Assembly (NCBI RefSeq): GCF_040436345.1
Contig: NC_133237.1
Location: 27,668,653 to 27,732,652, forward strand
Direction of reading: 5' to 3'
Source: Pagrus major
Lineage: Eukaryota > Chordata > Actinopteri > Spariformes > Sparidae
Length of the DNA: 64,000 nucleotides
Under the pieces are notes generated by a model, which was given only the letters and a program-made list of their open reading frames with translations, searched no databases and was not told the DNA's origin. Both the position numbers and the translations under genes were made by a program. Each line of letters begins with the position of its first letter. Positions within the stretch are counted from its first letter, which is position 1. Shown in pieces: positions 48,193-58,558 of the stretch.

Positions 48193-49494
48193 GTATGACG
48201 GTGGAGGGAGGGCCAGAGCGTCATTATGAAACTGTTTATAGCGCTGAGCACTTCACATGTTTTTCCACATTGCAATGTCACATTTAATTAACAACAGCCT
48301 CAAATATTGTGTACTCATCTTTACTGCAACCAGCATGAGGACACTTCTGTCCTGCGTCTGTCTGAAAGATGTTCAGCTTCTTATGACAAAATCGACTATA
48401 AACAAAATTACACCACCGCTCAGAAGTTCAAGGTCACTTAGAAATGTCCTGGTTTTGAAGGAAAAGCATAGTTTATTCAAATGAACAGAGTCAGACTCGT
48501 CACAGGTCTTCAGCTGGTAGCTTCATTAGATGATAAAACAGTAAGACACCAGTGTGACTCAGGATGCTGCCTTCTGGTCAGAGTGGTCAAGAAAAAACAT
48601 TTCTGTGTTGTTTTGTCCATCTCAATCTTTCCTGTTATTGTGCAGTCTAAGATGTGGCTGTTTCTCGACTCCTCTGCCCAGAAGGCAGCGTCCTGGAGCC
48701 TCCTCTCCACTGCTGATGTTCAGACTGGTGTTTTACTGTTTTACCCTCTAATGAAGCTGCCAGCTGAAGACCTGTGAGGAGTCTGTTCCTCAAACTAAAG
48801 ACTCTGATGTACTCGTCCTCTTGCTCCCACTTCTCTTTCTGCTCTGTTGGAGCCGGTTTGAGTTGTTCTTGGAAGATAGTGGTACAAACCGTATGATATC
48901 TTTAGTTTTTTTTTTCTCACATGGAATAGCCGTCATTTGTTAGAAAAAGAATAGACTGATGAGTTTAAAAAGAAATCTTTCTCTCTTTTTTTGTTGGCCA
49001 TTTTGAGGCTATAATCAAACCCACAGTTGCTGATGCTCCAGATTCTCAACAAGCCAAGATAAGGCCAAAGATATTGCCTCTTTAATTATTTAATCGACTG
49101 TTTTCAAGGTTTTCTAATGATCAATTAGCCTTTTAACACGACAAACCTTGATTGGCTAACACAGTGTACCACTGGACCACAGGAGGGAATGTTACTAAAA
49201 AATTGTCCTCTGCACACATGCAGATATTCCATTATCATTACCAATACCATCTCTAAACTGTATTTTTGTTTCATTTAATGTGACTTTAGGTGAAAGAAAT
49301 TTTGAATTTCTTTATAAAAACAGGACATTTCTAAGCGACCCCAAACTTTTGAGCGGTAGTGTAGATTAAATTATTATTTTTCTCAAAATGCTCAGCGAGT
49401 TTCATTTACAGCCAAAGAATGGCTCGTTGTAAGACTCTATTTAAGATTTATTGCCAAAATATAAGATGCCTCTTTTTTGTTATTCCTCCAACAG
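48193..49494 (+). other. gene B intron 3 with a Tc1 element
   Basis: Most of the intron is the Tc1-like element at 48,409-49,363. Acceptor CCTCCAACAG at 49,494. Confidence 0.7.
48409..49363 (+). mobile_element. Tc1/mariner-like transposon, decayed
   Basis: Bounded by TA at each end. Left end CACCACCGCTCAGAAGTTCA then AGGTCACTTAGAAATGTCC; the reverse complement of the right end is CACTACCGCTCAAAAGTTTG then GGGTCGCTTAGAAATGTCC. These are typical fish Tc1-family termini. The inside (about 955 bp) shows a decayed transposase with several stops. It begins near 48,481 (MNRVRLVTGLQLVASLDDKT...) and has lost its catalytic frame. Inserted in the last intron of gene B. Confidence 0.88.
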
Positions 49495-50389
49495 AAGACC
49501 AGTTATGGATCGGGCAGAAGCGAGGCGCATCATTGAAAGCAGCAACAGGAGCCATGAGGAAAACCAGGGATTGATGGAGTATATAATAGATAAGTGTCCG
49601 AATGTAGAGGTCAAGCAATGGCTGAGAGGATATTTTAATGATTTGGTCGTCTTTGAACTTGTAGCCATGGGTAAATTCCTGATAGAAGAGCTCAAGAAGA
49701 AAAAGGAGATAGACCGCAGAGACATCGACATCATCTTTGCAGCACACGGAGAAATTGGTTCGTTCATGTTGCCAGCCAGCTGCCTGATGCCTCTGCCCTC
49801 CATCAGAGATGTGGTCCTGTATTCTCCCTGGAACTGTGCCATCAATGCTGATGTAGTGTACGGTGTCGCTACAGGAAGTATACAGCCTCAGCACAGGGGC
49901 TTCTTCTGTATGCCACAGCGCTGTCCAGTTCCTGATTACTTCCATCAGCCCACCAACCTGCCCAACCGCTGGAACTCAATGAGGGCGGCTGAAGGATCCA
50001 GGATCCCGAACATCAGTGTCAGCCCTCTGAAGGAACCACAGGATCCTGCATGGAATGGAGTTGTGTTTCTCCAAGATAGATTTGGTGCACCTGGGAGAAA
50101 TCGTGTCCTCATCCCGTTCACTCGCCAAGGATGGATGGGTTCCTTCGAAAAAATCCCATTCCTGGTCGTCACTCTGGTTCTGTCAGCGGTGCTGGAAGCC
50201 TTCGATTGTAGGGCCACCATCCATCTCGCTGCCTGTCTGAGTAGATCTGAAGGAGCAACCCTGAATGAGGACGAGCTGAGGAGGCAGTATGAATACACTA
50301 TCGACCACACGATAATGGGATCGTCAGAGCAAAGGAACGGCGACATATACGACGCCCTGTACAAAGCCTTCAAAGATATGTTCCGTTAG
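49495..50389 (+). CDS. gene B last exon: unnamed domain with His-Gly / Cys motifs
   Basis: Joins in phase 2 (AG|A) after CCAACAG, reading DMR-RPVMDRAEARRIIESS. Residues 71-145 are helical and charged, ending in KKKKEIDRRD. A beta-like core follows: IDIIFAAHGEIGSFMLPASC (H151), then IRDVVLYSPWNCAINADVVY (C181) and GVATG. A hydrophobic strand, then HisGly, then about 30 residues later a strand ending in Cys recalls clan CD cysteine peptidases (caspase, CHAT, C80). This is a hypothesis from pattern only. The C-terminal part has a Pro/Trp-rich linker, a hydrophobic IPFLVVTLVLSAVLEA and an acidic helical end DIYDALYKAFKDMFR. No signal peptide. The family looks teleost-specific to me, but I cannot name it. 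Confidence 0.75.
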
Positions 50390-50797
50390 AGAGCTTCTGT
50401 GTTTGTGTCGTTTCAGTGTCAAAACTGAACAAAACACAGCGCATGGATGAAGTGATGAAGAGTCAATCAATCAATCAATCAATCAATCTTTATTTGTAAG
50501 GCGCCAGTTCACAAAAGTAATCTCATGACACCTATGTGTCAGTGTTAGCCTGCTAGCTAACTTTAAACTGGAGTCCTTTAGTGAGATGTTGTGAAACCAG
50601 TGAGGAGATGGTTACGTTTGAAATCACTCTGAAGTATTTATGATGATATAATTACAAGTTCAAAGTTCATAAGAACTGAAAAAACATGTTATTCATTTAT
50701 CTGACCTATTATTACATAGTGTTGTGTTGGAGTCTGTTTCCTGTTGCTATGTCTGGTGTGTTGATCAGAGTTGTGGTTTAAAGTTTAAATCTTATGG
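50390..50797 (+). other. gene B 3' flank
   Basis: Includes the repeat at 50,463-50,518. No clear AATAAA close to the stop; the nearest good one I noted is at about 52,264. Confidence 0.4.
50463..50518. repeat. SINE/LINE 3'-tail fragment (CAAT)n
   Basis: Six CAAT repeats followed by CTTTATTTGTAAGGCGCCAG, the tail type of a common fish retroposon read in reverse. Confidence 0.6.
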
Positions 50798-51427
50798 AGG
50801 CGTTCAGACCAAATGTGAGGCGAATCATTCGTACGACAAAGTCAATGAAAAGATGCAAATTTGCATGTGTTCACGCAGGGCGGCACCAATGACAAACACG
50901 CAAAATTCACGTCATTCGTGTGAGTTGAACATGTTGAACTCAAGCGTCATGAGAGCCTATCGGCATCGACGTTCACACTGACGTCATGACATTAAAGTCG
51001 CTTATGTCCCAACATTCATGAACAACAATGGAGGAGAGGATAATACTGGCTGTTTTCAGACACCTAGAGCTGTACGATGACACATCTACTCGTACTGAGA
51101 CAGGACAAAAAGGGAGCTGGCGTGGAGGAAAGTGAGCGAGGAAGTGGGACTACCTGGTAAGTCAAGGAAATATGTCTCAGCGTCTTCTGATCCATCTGAG
51201 TCAGATAGCAGAGAAATCTCTTTGTTCTGGGTTCAGACCGATGTGGTGAGACAGATTCATTCAGTCTACCTGCTGGTCACAGTTACTATTTATTGATTTT
51301 AACACACCTGTTAAGAAGCTGCCACTCAGTGGAGACAGATGGACGGACTGAGACCTGGTCACCGGTCGGCCTGGGTGCTGCGAGAGTAACGCCGGGTGAA
51401 TACTCTCTTCATGTTTGGTCTGAATGC
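50798..51427 (+). mobile_element. Harbinger-like element with MADF relic
   Basis: Left end GGCGTTCAGACCAAATGTGA and the reverse complement of the right end GCATTCAGACCAAACATGAA form imperfect inverted repeats. Inside, ATG 51,028 begins MEERIILAVFRHLELYDDTS, the start of a MADF/Myb-like DNA-binding protein as encoded by PIF/Harbinger transposons. It stops at about 51,133 and continues in other frames. Non-functional deletion derivative. Confidence 0.65.
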
Positions 51428-53021
51428 ACTGCTATATACAGAATGAACTTTCTTTGTACTCTAGTTTTGGTTAATTGTTTAAATTGGTGGCTTTTGTATG
51501 CTGATGTAAGATAACTACATTAACGAGGCTTTTGTGTTTTAATTCTTCAATATCAGCTTTTATATCTTTTATCAGATTGCAGGTCTGTATTTCTGACTCA
51601 CAGAACGATTGTGGGACAGCGTTGTACTCGTGTCCAGTCTGAATGTACGTCACCACCTCGCCGTGTCCGTCATCCTGTCTCAGAACAGACTTTGTTACTT
51701 TAAACACAGTAAGAATCCAACTGCGGCCTGATGGAGTCACTTTTCATTGTTCAACTTGATTTGGTGTTCATTCAGTTCGTGGCAGAGTCATCCCTCACCA
51801 CCCACACCTCCTGTTGTACCGAAGTCTTCCTGTTGAATCTGGACCTGAAGAGTTATATGAAGAGGGCGGACGGAGCACAATGACCTGCATGTGTTCTGAC
51901 TGCACTTCTGCACTCTTGCACAACAGGATGGGAGGAACCTGGGCCGAGGGCTCTGCAGGCTGCTCATAAGCACTTGTGGTTTAACACCTTACTAAGAGTC
52001 TGCTGACACTTGAGTCTATGCACCCATTTTCTTTGAGTTTCATTGTTTGTACATGTTCTACTTTCTATGTATCGTTCTATCAAAATGAATTGTGGCCTTT
52101 AAGATGATGTGAGGGTTTAAGAGAGAGGCTGAGAGGAAGATCCAGACTCTGTCGCTCGTCTGGGTCTTTTGTCTGAGCTGTCTCACCCTCTGAACATGTC
52201 GACTGTTGATTTTATACTCTTGTATTTTCTGATCTTTAAACCCCAAAAAAACTGTAAAACCTGAATAAAACTGGGTTGTATTTTGTACATCCCAACCAAA
52301 GTCCTTTTGTTGGCTCTTCTCTCTGAGGTCACGTGACCAGTCTCCTCAGGAAAGGCAACGTAAGTTTATTTATAAAGCAGGATCCAGACACGAGGCGCCG
52401 CAGAGTGATTTACATGGACGTACAATTACATTAAGATATTAAAAACAAGGAGGAGGACATCAAGAAACAAAACATTAAAACAAGCTCAAAGTCTCAAAAT
52501 AAGCTGAAATAGAAAATAGAATAATAATAAGAGACACGACAATAAAAGTTAGAGTGCAGTTCAAGATGTTGATAATATGGAGAGCTTTGACTCCCTGTGA
52601 CTGGTCGACAGTGGAGTCACTTTATATTGTTTAACATCAAGAATAGAAGTTTCTGAAGCTGAATCTGTGAGAAGATATAAATAAATAAATATAATGACAT
52701 CATGTGATGATTTGATGTTGGTGACGTCTTTGTGTTTGAACTCGACTGAGGCTGAGACTGTAAAGCTCTCACACTGGCAGAGGAGGATTCCTGGGTTTTC
52801 GTTTACATCTGTGGGGTCTCTGATACATCACCAACTACCATCACTTTAATACAAATAATTAATTGTTCAATGTTATGAGTAGTTTTTGAATGAATGATGT
52901 TTTTCAGAGGAACTACGCTTCATAATCTCTCTGAGTGACAGTGACCATCAGTCCACTGAGGTCATGTCCTCGGTATGTTTTCTAATATCTATCATATCAT
53001 TGAATTAAGCGATTATAAATG
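51428..53021. other. intergenic between genes B and C
   Basis: AATAAA at about 52,264 may be a polyadenylation signal of gene B or of an unseen transcript. A palindrome GGTCACGTGACC lies at 52,327. A SINE/LINE-like 3' fragment (TTTATTTATAAAGCAGGATC ... ACATTAAAACAAGC) spans about 52,352-52,560. No coding exon recognised. Confidence 0.45.
52327..52338. promoter_or_regulatory. CLEAR-type E-box palindrome
   Basis: GGTCACGTGACC fits the TFEB/MITF CLEAR consensus GTCACGTGAC. A motif match only. Confidence 0.35.
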
Positions 53022-53215
53022 AGGTGAGGGTGAGGCTGAGGGTGAGGAGGGTGAGGCTGAGGGTGAGGAGGGTGAGGCTGAGGGGTGAGGAGGGTGAGGC
53101 TGAGGGGTGAGGAGGGTGAGGCTGAGGGGTGAGGAGGGTGAGGAGGGTGAGGGTGAGGAGGGTGAGGCTGAGGGGTGAGGAGGGTGAGGCTGAGGAGGGT
53201 GAGGAGGGTGAGTGG
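53022..53215. repeat. GAGGGTGAGGCTGAGGG minisatellite
   Basis: Tandem units GAGGAGGGTGAGGCTGAGGG of about 16-20 bp on a purine-rich plus strand. Confidence 0.93.
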
Positions 53216-53249
53216 CTGCCCTCTGCTCTCTGCTGTCGCCTCTTCATAC

Positions 53250-53460
53250 TCAGATTTAATAACTTGTGCTCTTCTTGACTCTGACTTGTCCTCAGAGGAG
53301 AAACTCAGTGAGCAGCAGCAGTCTGACTCTTTGGTCCTTCGTGTAAATTCGGCTTTAAGTAAAATATATTTAATGTGTCTTTCCTTGAAAAAAGTGTCAG
53401 CTTGTCGCGGCGTCGCTGTAAAAACCTGTTACATCTCTGGACAAAGTCAGAGCCCATTTA
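53250..53460. repeat. dispersed repeat family W, copy 1
   Basis: Shares CTTCGTGTAAATTCGGCTTT, TTCCTTGAAAAAAGTGTCAG and the spacing between them with 63,608-63,710 (CTTCTTGTAAATTCAGCATT, TTCCTTGTAAAAAGTGTCAG). Confidence 0.6.
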
Positions 53461-54280
53461 AAAATGCTCGACTTTGAAACGTGCTGCGTTGGGAGAGACT
53501 GTGTCAACGCTGAGAGACGCTGTCTACAGCAAAGTCTGAACGATGTCGGCCTACTTGTTCATTCGGCAAACGTTAAACATGGAGATATTTCTTTCTTTGT
53601 GGATAAAAATACGATGTTTTATCTGTCTGTCCGCTCATGATGTCCGGACGGAGGGTGAACCCAAACAGCCTCACAGAACCCGGTCCTGATGTAAAACGAC
53701 TCATTGAAATCAGTTGAGGAATTCAAACGTTACAGTGTTTTTAATTCAGCTCCCCAGGTGTCCTGCAGCAGCTGAGCAGCAGGGGGCGCCACCGGTCCGC
53801 CTGTGCTGATCTGCTTTTACTTTCGCTTTCAACGATGTCAGACACGAGGTCTCCTGCAGGCTGAAGCTGAGCTGCGCATGCGCACACGTCTCTGAGCTGA
53901 GGAAGAAACATCTGTAACTGAAGGAGCAGGTGTGAAGCTGGAGCCGACGCACAGCAGGTCTGAGGCTGCTGCCGCTTTCATCAGAGACATGAGACAGTGA
54001 CGTCATCTGTGAGGTCAGACCACGTGACTAATTAGAGAGAGAGACAGATGACGTATTGATCCTGTTGAGCTGTGTCATGAGTCTCACAGATGATGAGCAG
54101 TATTTTAATGGGGGTGTATAAGAAGGACTCGCTGTGTCACGGGGACCGGATCCTCACAGAGTACTGGACAAAAACACAACTTTAAAATTGCATTCAGTGA
54201 TTTGGGTGAAACCGGGTCATGGTTCAGGAGAAAATATTTGCTGGTTTTCCCTCAGCAGCGCTGGACAGAGAGCTTTACAT
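53461..54280. other. region upstream of gene C
   Basis: CpG-richer than its surroundings. Contains a CTCF-like AGCAGGGGGCGCCACC at 53,778-53,793, and CCACGTGACTAATTAG at about 54,021. No coding exon recognised. Confidence 0.4.
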
Positions 54281-54293
54281 GTTGCTAAGCAAC
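54281..54293. promoter_or_regulatory. RFX X-box-like palindrome
   Basis: GTTGCTAAGCAAC, identical to 30,722-30,734. It lies about 1.25 kb before the gene C start codon. Confidence 0.35.
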
Positions 54294-55487
54294 TGCAAAG
54301 AAACTTATTGGTAACCAGCGGCTCCAACACCTCCGGGCCGGACAACAGAGGCCAGCGACAGCACAGAGGGGATTTAAGATAGATACCAGTAGCTTTGCTG
54401 TTAATGTCAGTGCTAACTGCTGCTAAATGTCGTTAGCTGCTGAAACCTGCAGACCGTCTCTTTGTGTTTCTGTGCAGAGCAGGTGCAGGTACCGGACGGA
54501 TCCAGCGAGGGCAGATTGTCCACGAGTTAAACATTCACGGATGGTCGTCGGGCTCTGAGACAGAAAAACTAAAAGTAAGAAATGTTAAAATATGTCGGCA
54601 AATATTCTGTAGCAGCCGTACATATACCTGCAGCCCACCTCAGGGAAGTCTGTGCATTGTCACTCATGCTGTTCTTCCATCACATCTGCCGGTCTGGCTC
54701 TTCTCGGTTTGACCCGGCGTGACAGCCCACAGCTGGTCTACCTGCTTGAAGGTGAGTCTTAAACCAAAGCTTGTCTCGATCCTGCAGTACTGTCGAAGAA
54801 TCAACGCTAACAGAGTGGCTCCGCTAACTCAGCTACAAACACGTTGCATTTACTAGAACTCCTTCACAACAAAAGCCCCCGTTATTTAGTGATTTCAAAG
54901 CTTTTATTATGACACAGCATCACAGGAAACGTTGTGTTTTCAGCAGCAGTAACTAAACACGACTCCTGAAACAGCTGAAAGTGAACACGTACGTACTGTA
55001 CTGTTCTTTTGGGAGACCCTGGGTCCGGTCCATTCATGTTGATACCAAACACCATTGCAGACCAAGTACAACTCGCATGGAAACGATGGTCCCCGATGGC
55101 AGCGGCCTCCCCCAGCAGGACGATGGTCCCTGCCACTCCACGAAAACTGCTTAGAAATGATCGAGTTAGCTGTGACAAGGAGCTCAGTGCCTCCAAATTC
55201 CCCATATCCCAATCTGAACATCATGTCATGTTCCTCGAACCGTCCCAGAACTATTGTGGTGGTGCAGCAGGGAGCATAGTCCTTTGACAGCTGTTGGCGT
55301 GAGGGGAGGTACTTGGTCTCTGCAGTGTTTGCAGAACATTGCATCGTAACGAGATGATCAGCGTTAATCACTTCACCTGTCAGCAGTTTTAATGTCGTGG
55401 CTGTACGAAGCTTCAACACATGCAGCCACAATGTTCTCAGATCATTTGGCTGAAAATGTTCACTGGATGATGTTTTGTGTGTTGCAG
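54294..55487 (+). other. possible gene C leader and intron
   Basis: CTGCTTGAAG|GTGAGTC at 54,751 is a strong donor, and TTTTGTGTGTTGCAG at 55,487 a good acceptor. They suggest a non-coding 5' exon ending at 54,751 and an intron that contains the Tc1 relic. Inference only. Confidence 0.35.
55015..55480 (+). pseudogene. Tc1-like transposase relic
   Basis: Plus-strand translation in mixed frames shows HVDTKHHCRPS, a decayed QQDDGPCHST (compare Tc1 QQDNAPCH) and PPNSPYPNLN (compare PPxSPDLNPIEH). Many stops and frame changes. The long open frame on the opposite strand at 54,940-55,587 has no family signature and is a shadow. Confidence 0.65.
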
Positions 55488-55534
55488 TGTCAGACTCCAA
55501 CCACCATCTTTGATCTGATCCTGAAAATAAGAAG

Positions 55535-56443
55535 ATGGGTAACGGGATGAGCGAAGAGGAGAGGAGGGACAGGGAGAAGAGAGCCATGGACGAATTTGCG
55601 AGTCATATCAGTGAGGGTCCAGATCTGAGAGTCAACAAGACCATCAAGATGTTCACCAGTCTGGATTCTTCAGACCACCTGAGACAACACTACGAGAAGA
55701 GGAAAGAGGAGGCGGGCAGCCGCGCTGAAGACTGCATCAAGAGCCTGATGGAGAAGCTGGGTGACTTGACTCCAGCTCCTGAGCTGGCGGGCCTCGGAGC
55801 GCTGGCCATCGCCGTGCTCATCGATATGGACTCCTCCGGTCCACCTGAGGAGAGCACAAAGGAGGCTCTGCGACGTGTGTTTGCTGAAGAGAAGGCCTCC
55901 GAGGTCTGGGATCACATCGACAACACGGAGGAGCTGGGGGCCGACATCAGACGGATCGAGGTCCAGCTGAGCGCCGCCATCACCAAGCTGAAGAACTCCA
56001 TGGTGAGGGACGGGCACGTGACGCCTGAGGCTCTGAAGGCCTGGGTGAACGGGGCAGCCTTCCACATCCAGATGCTGATTCACCTGGTGAGACTGGGAGG
56101 GACTCAAAGCTGCGACCCTGTAGAGAGACTCCTCTCTGCTTACCTGAGCGACCTGGACCTGCTGTTCAAGAAGCACAGGGAGATGATAAGAGGGAAGTGC
56201 GAAATAGACCGCGAGTACAACTCTTCATATTCTGAGATGGATCCGTGGGATTTCTATCTGGTGGATGAGGATTCAGTATTACATTTGCTGTCACCATCAG
56301 GCTTGACCTTTGAACAATACTTTGAGGCTTATTATAATCGCAGGTACATCACGCAGAAGCTCGAGACTCAGACTTACTTCAGTGACGTAAGAAGGAACCT
56401 GCAGCAGCTGGTTGATCAAACAGGCTCCTTTAATGTCAACTGA
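55535..56443 (+). CDS. gene C: 302-residue protein, possible N-myristoylation
   Basis: Intact single coding exon, ATG in good context (AAGATGG) 48 bases after an acceptor. It starts MGNGMSEEERRDREKRAMDE. Gly2 with Ser6 fits the N-myristoylation pattern, so membrane attachment is possible. The protein is almost all helical: a charged region (5-70), CIKSLMEKLGDL, a hydrophobic Gly/Ala-rich segment PELAGLGALAIAVLIDM (about 83-99), then helices with KASEVWDHID, AAITKLKNSMVRDGHVTPEA, WVNGAAFHIQMLIHLVRLGG and DPVERLLSAYLSDLDLLFKK. The C-terminus is Tyr-rich and ends VDQTGSFNVN. No enzyme motif seen. I cannot name the family; it is not similar by eye to genes A or B. Codon use is GC-rich at third positions, unlike A and B, which suggests a different history. 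Confidence 0.75.
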   Translation: MGNGMSEEERRDREKRAMDEFASHISEGPDLRVNKTIKMFTSLDSSDHLRQHYEKRKEEAGSRAEDCIKSLMEKLGDLTPAPELAGLGALAIAVLIDMDSSGPPEESTKEALRRVFAEEKASEVWDHIDNTEELGADIRRIEVQLSAAITKLKNSMVRDGHVTPEALKAWVNGAAFHIQMLIHLVRLGGTQSCDPVERLLSAYLSDLDLLFKKHREMIRGKCEIDREYNSSYSEMDPWDFYLVDEDSVLHLLSPSGLTFEQYFEAYYNRRYITQKLETQTYFSDVRRNLQQLVDQTGSFNVN

Positions 56444-56681
56444 GGCTGAAAGACCTGCAGAGAGACGCCACACGGACAGAAGTGAGGGACAGTTTACCAT
56501 GTTACACAACACCACGACTGTGACCGCACAACCACCCTGACTCCGACTTGTCTCAGGTGTGTTTTGACTCCGACTTGTCTCAGGTGCGTTTTGACTCGGA
56601 CTTGTCTCAGGTGTGTTGACTTGGACCAGGCCAGGGCTGTCCACATACTTTAGGCCACGTGGTGTCTCATGCTTGGTGTTA

Positions 56682-56687
56682 AATAAA
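56682..56687 (+). terminator. gene C polyadenylation signal
   Basis: AATAAA about 240 bp after the gene C stop; no closer one. Confidence 0.5.
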
Positions 56688-56879
56688 AATCAAAAATAAT
56701 AAATGTTTTTTAGGATTTAGACTCTGACATCATCACTGATATTTACTGTCATGCTGTGTATTCAATCAATAATCAATAAATAATCAATAAACAAACACTT
56801 CTCTCTGGTATCTGTTATAAACAGACTCGTTGATTTAAACTCTTCTTCTCTCCTTCCGTCCTCTCGCTCTGCTCAGTAA

Positions 56880-57320
56880 CAGCCTCTCTCCGCCTACACT
56901 TCCCACAATCCCTCTGTGTGTGAGAGCAGCGGCGGCTCCACGTGCTCAGGGATTTAAACGGGCCTCTACTACACTGAGGAGAGGAGGGGCGGGAAAGTGT
57001 GTCACTGGGGCACGAGGCTCTCCCCGCGGTCACGTGGTCCCGTTTTCTGCCGCGTGCGGGGCCGGCGGCCCCCGCAGCAGCCTGCGTGATGCGCGCGCGC
57101 CCTGTTTGAAAAAAAAAATCCAGGCAGCGACAGAGAGGCGCGTGCAGTGAATGACAGGCTCCTCGTGCGGCAGACAGACACCAGAGAAGAAGACGCAGGA
57201 GAGTAACGGAGTAAACCAGAGACGCGTCCTGCTGCTGCTCCGTCTCATCTGCGCTGATGTCGGAAATATCCGGGATTTTTTGAGAAAACGCTGTCGTGCG
57301 TGGCTTTATTGGAGGTCAGG
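56880..57320 (+). promoter_or_regulatory. CpG-island promoter of gene D
   Basis: CpG-dense block with GGGGCGGG (about 56,984), GGTCACGTGG (57,027-57,036), GCGCGCGC (about 57,091) and no TATA box, leading directly into the exon at 57,321. Typical of a broadly expressed or developmental vertebrate gene. The transcription start cannot be placed exactly. Confidence 0.65.
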
Positions 57321-57372
57321 ATGACGACTGCCATGGACACAAACAACAATAACAACAACAACAACAACACAG
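57321..57372 (+). CDS. gene D first coding exon (poly-Asn)
   Basis: MTTAMDT followed by nine Asn and Thr, ending ACACAG|GTAAAC in phase 1. Seventeen codons plus one base. The start follows GGTCAGG in a CpG island. The rest of the gene lies beyond the window, so I cannot name it. Confidence 0.6.
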
Positions 57373-58495
57373 GTAAACAACAACAACCCTCCTCATCTCT
57401 CCATCCTCCAAATCAAAGCCAGGTGATGTTGCGGTGCGCGCGCGGCGTGTCTCTAACTTGAGTTTTTAAAGCGCCGAACTGTGCGCGTGAGTGTGCGGAC
57501 TGGTGTGGAGTACAGGAAGTCTGTCAGCTTCAGTTTTCATCTTTTGTCACTCGTGTTCTATAAAAATGTCAGATTTTATGCGGGAGTTCTGCTGTAAGTG
57601 GTTCGGGCTGCAGGTGTGAGCGGAACCCCGCGCGTCAGAACGCACCTGCGTGAGATGCATCAGGTTGGACTCTGCCTGCGGGCTGAAGGCTGGAGTCAGG
57701 TCAACTCTGGGTCTGATAACGACACAGTTAATCAATACATGAGTCGATGTGAGTCTGTGCTGCTGCACAGAGCAGACAGCAGCAGCCTGGACATGAAACC
57801 AAAGGAAATCTGTCGGTGCCGTTTGACCCAATACTGCGCGTCAACACGGGGGGGATGTGGCACGCAGCCGTCAGTGTGAACAGGTGAATGTGCGGAATAA
57901 TCTGATCAAACAATCTTATCGATCAGTCAGCTGCTGTTTCTGAGTGTACAAGAGTCAACAGCAACATGACAGAATCGTTAAATCGGCTCTTAAATGAATG
58001 GAGTCTGGTGCGTAAAAAGGAGACACTCATGAAACCAGATCGATCTGCTTGACTCGTTTCTCGGTCCTGATGTGTTCCATGTTTATTAGCTCGGTTCCGG
58101 TTAAACATTAAAGTATAATGTGACGTATGGAGGACGTTAAAGTCATGCAGAGGATAAAAAGCCGCGTGCAGCTGCGGGGTTCAGGCTGACTGCCTCGCGC
58201 ACATGTCGGTGTGTCTGAGGCGGGCCGTCACGGGGACGTCACCGTGATTCCGGTTGTGTTTCGAGGAACTGGGTCATGATGGCAGCGGCTCGGTCGCTGG
58301 GTCGCTCGGTGTCAGGTGGACCAGCGGGGATGTGTGTGTGTGTGTGTGCGCGCGCGCGCGCGTGCACGGGCATGTGCGTGCAGCGGCCGTTACCGGTTCA
58401 CATGCCGCGGCTCACCGGGCCATGTGCGCTTTGTTTTCACTCAGCTCCGCGCGCTCTGATTGGCTGCTGGTCACACTGAGCTCATTGCGTAACGC

Positions 58496-58558
58496 TCTTC
58501 TTCTTCTTCTTCTTCTTCTTCTTCTTCTTCTTCTTCTTCTTCTTCTTCTTCTTCTTCT
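58496..58558. repeat. (CTT)n microsatellite
   Basis: About 20 CTT units on the plus strand; reads poly-Leu in one frame. Confidence 0.97.

Noticed and set aside
49448-50373. Minus-strand frames opposite gene B
   Set aside because: Antisense of the last exon; no splice sites or known motifs support them.
54940-55587. 215-codon open frame on the minus strand
   Set aside because: It overlaps the antisense of a Tc1 transposase relic and the start of gene C. Its translation has no family signature, so it is a shadow frame.
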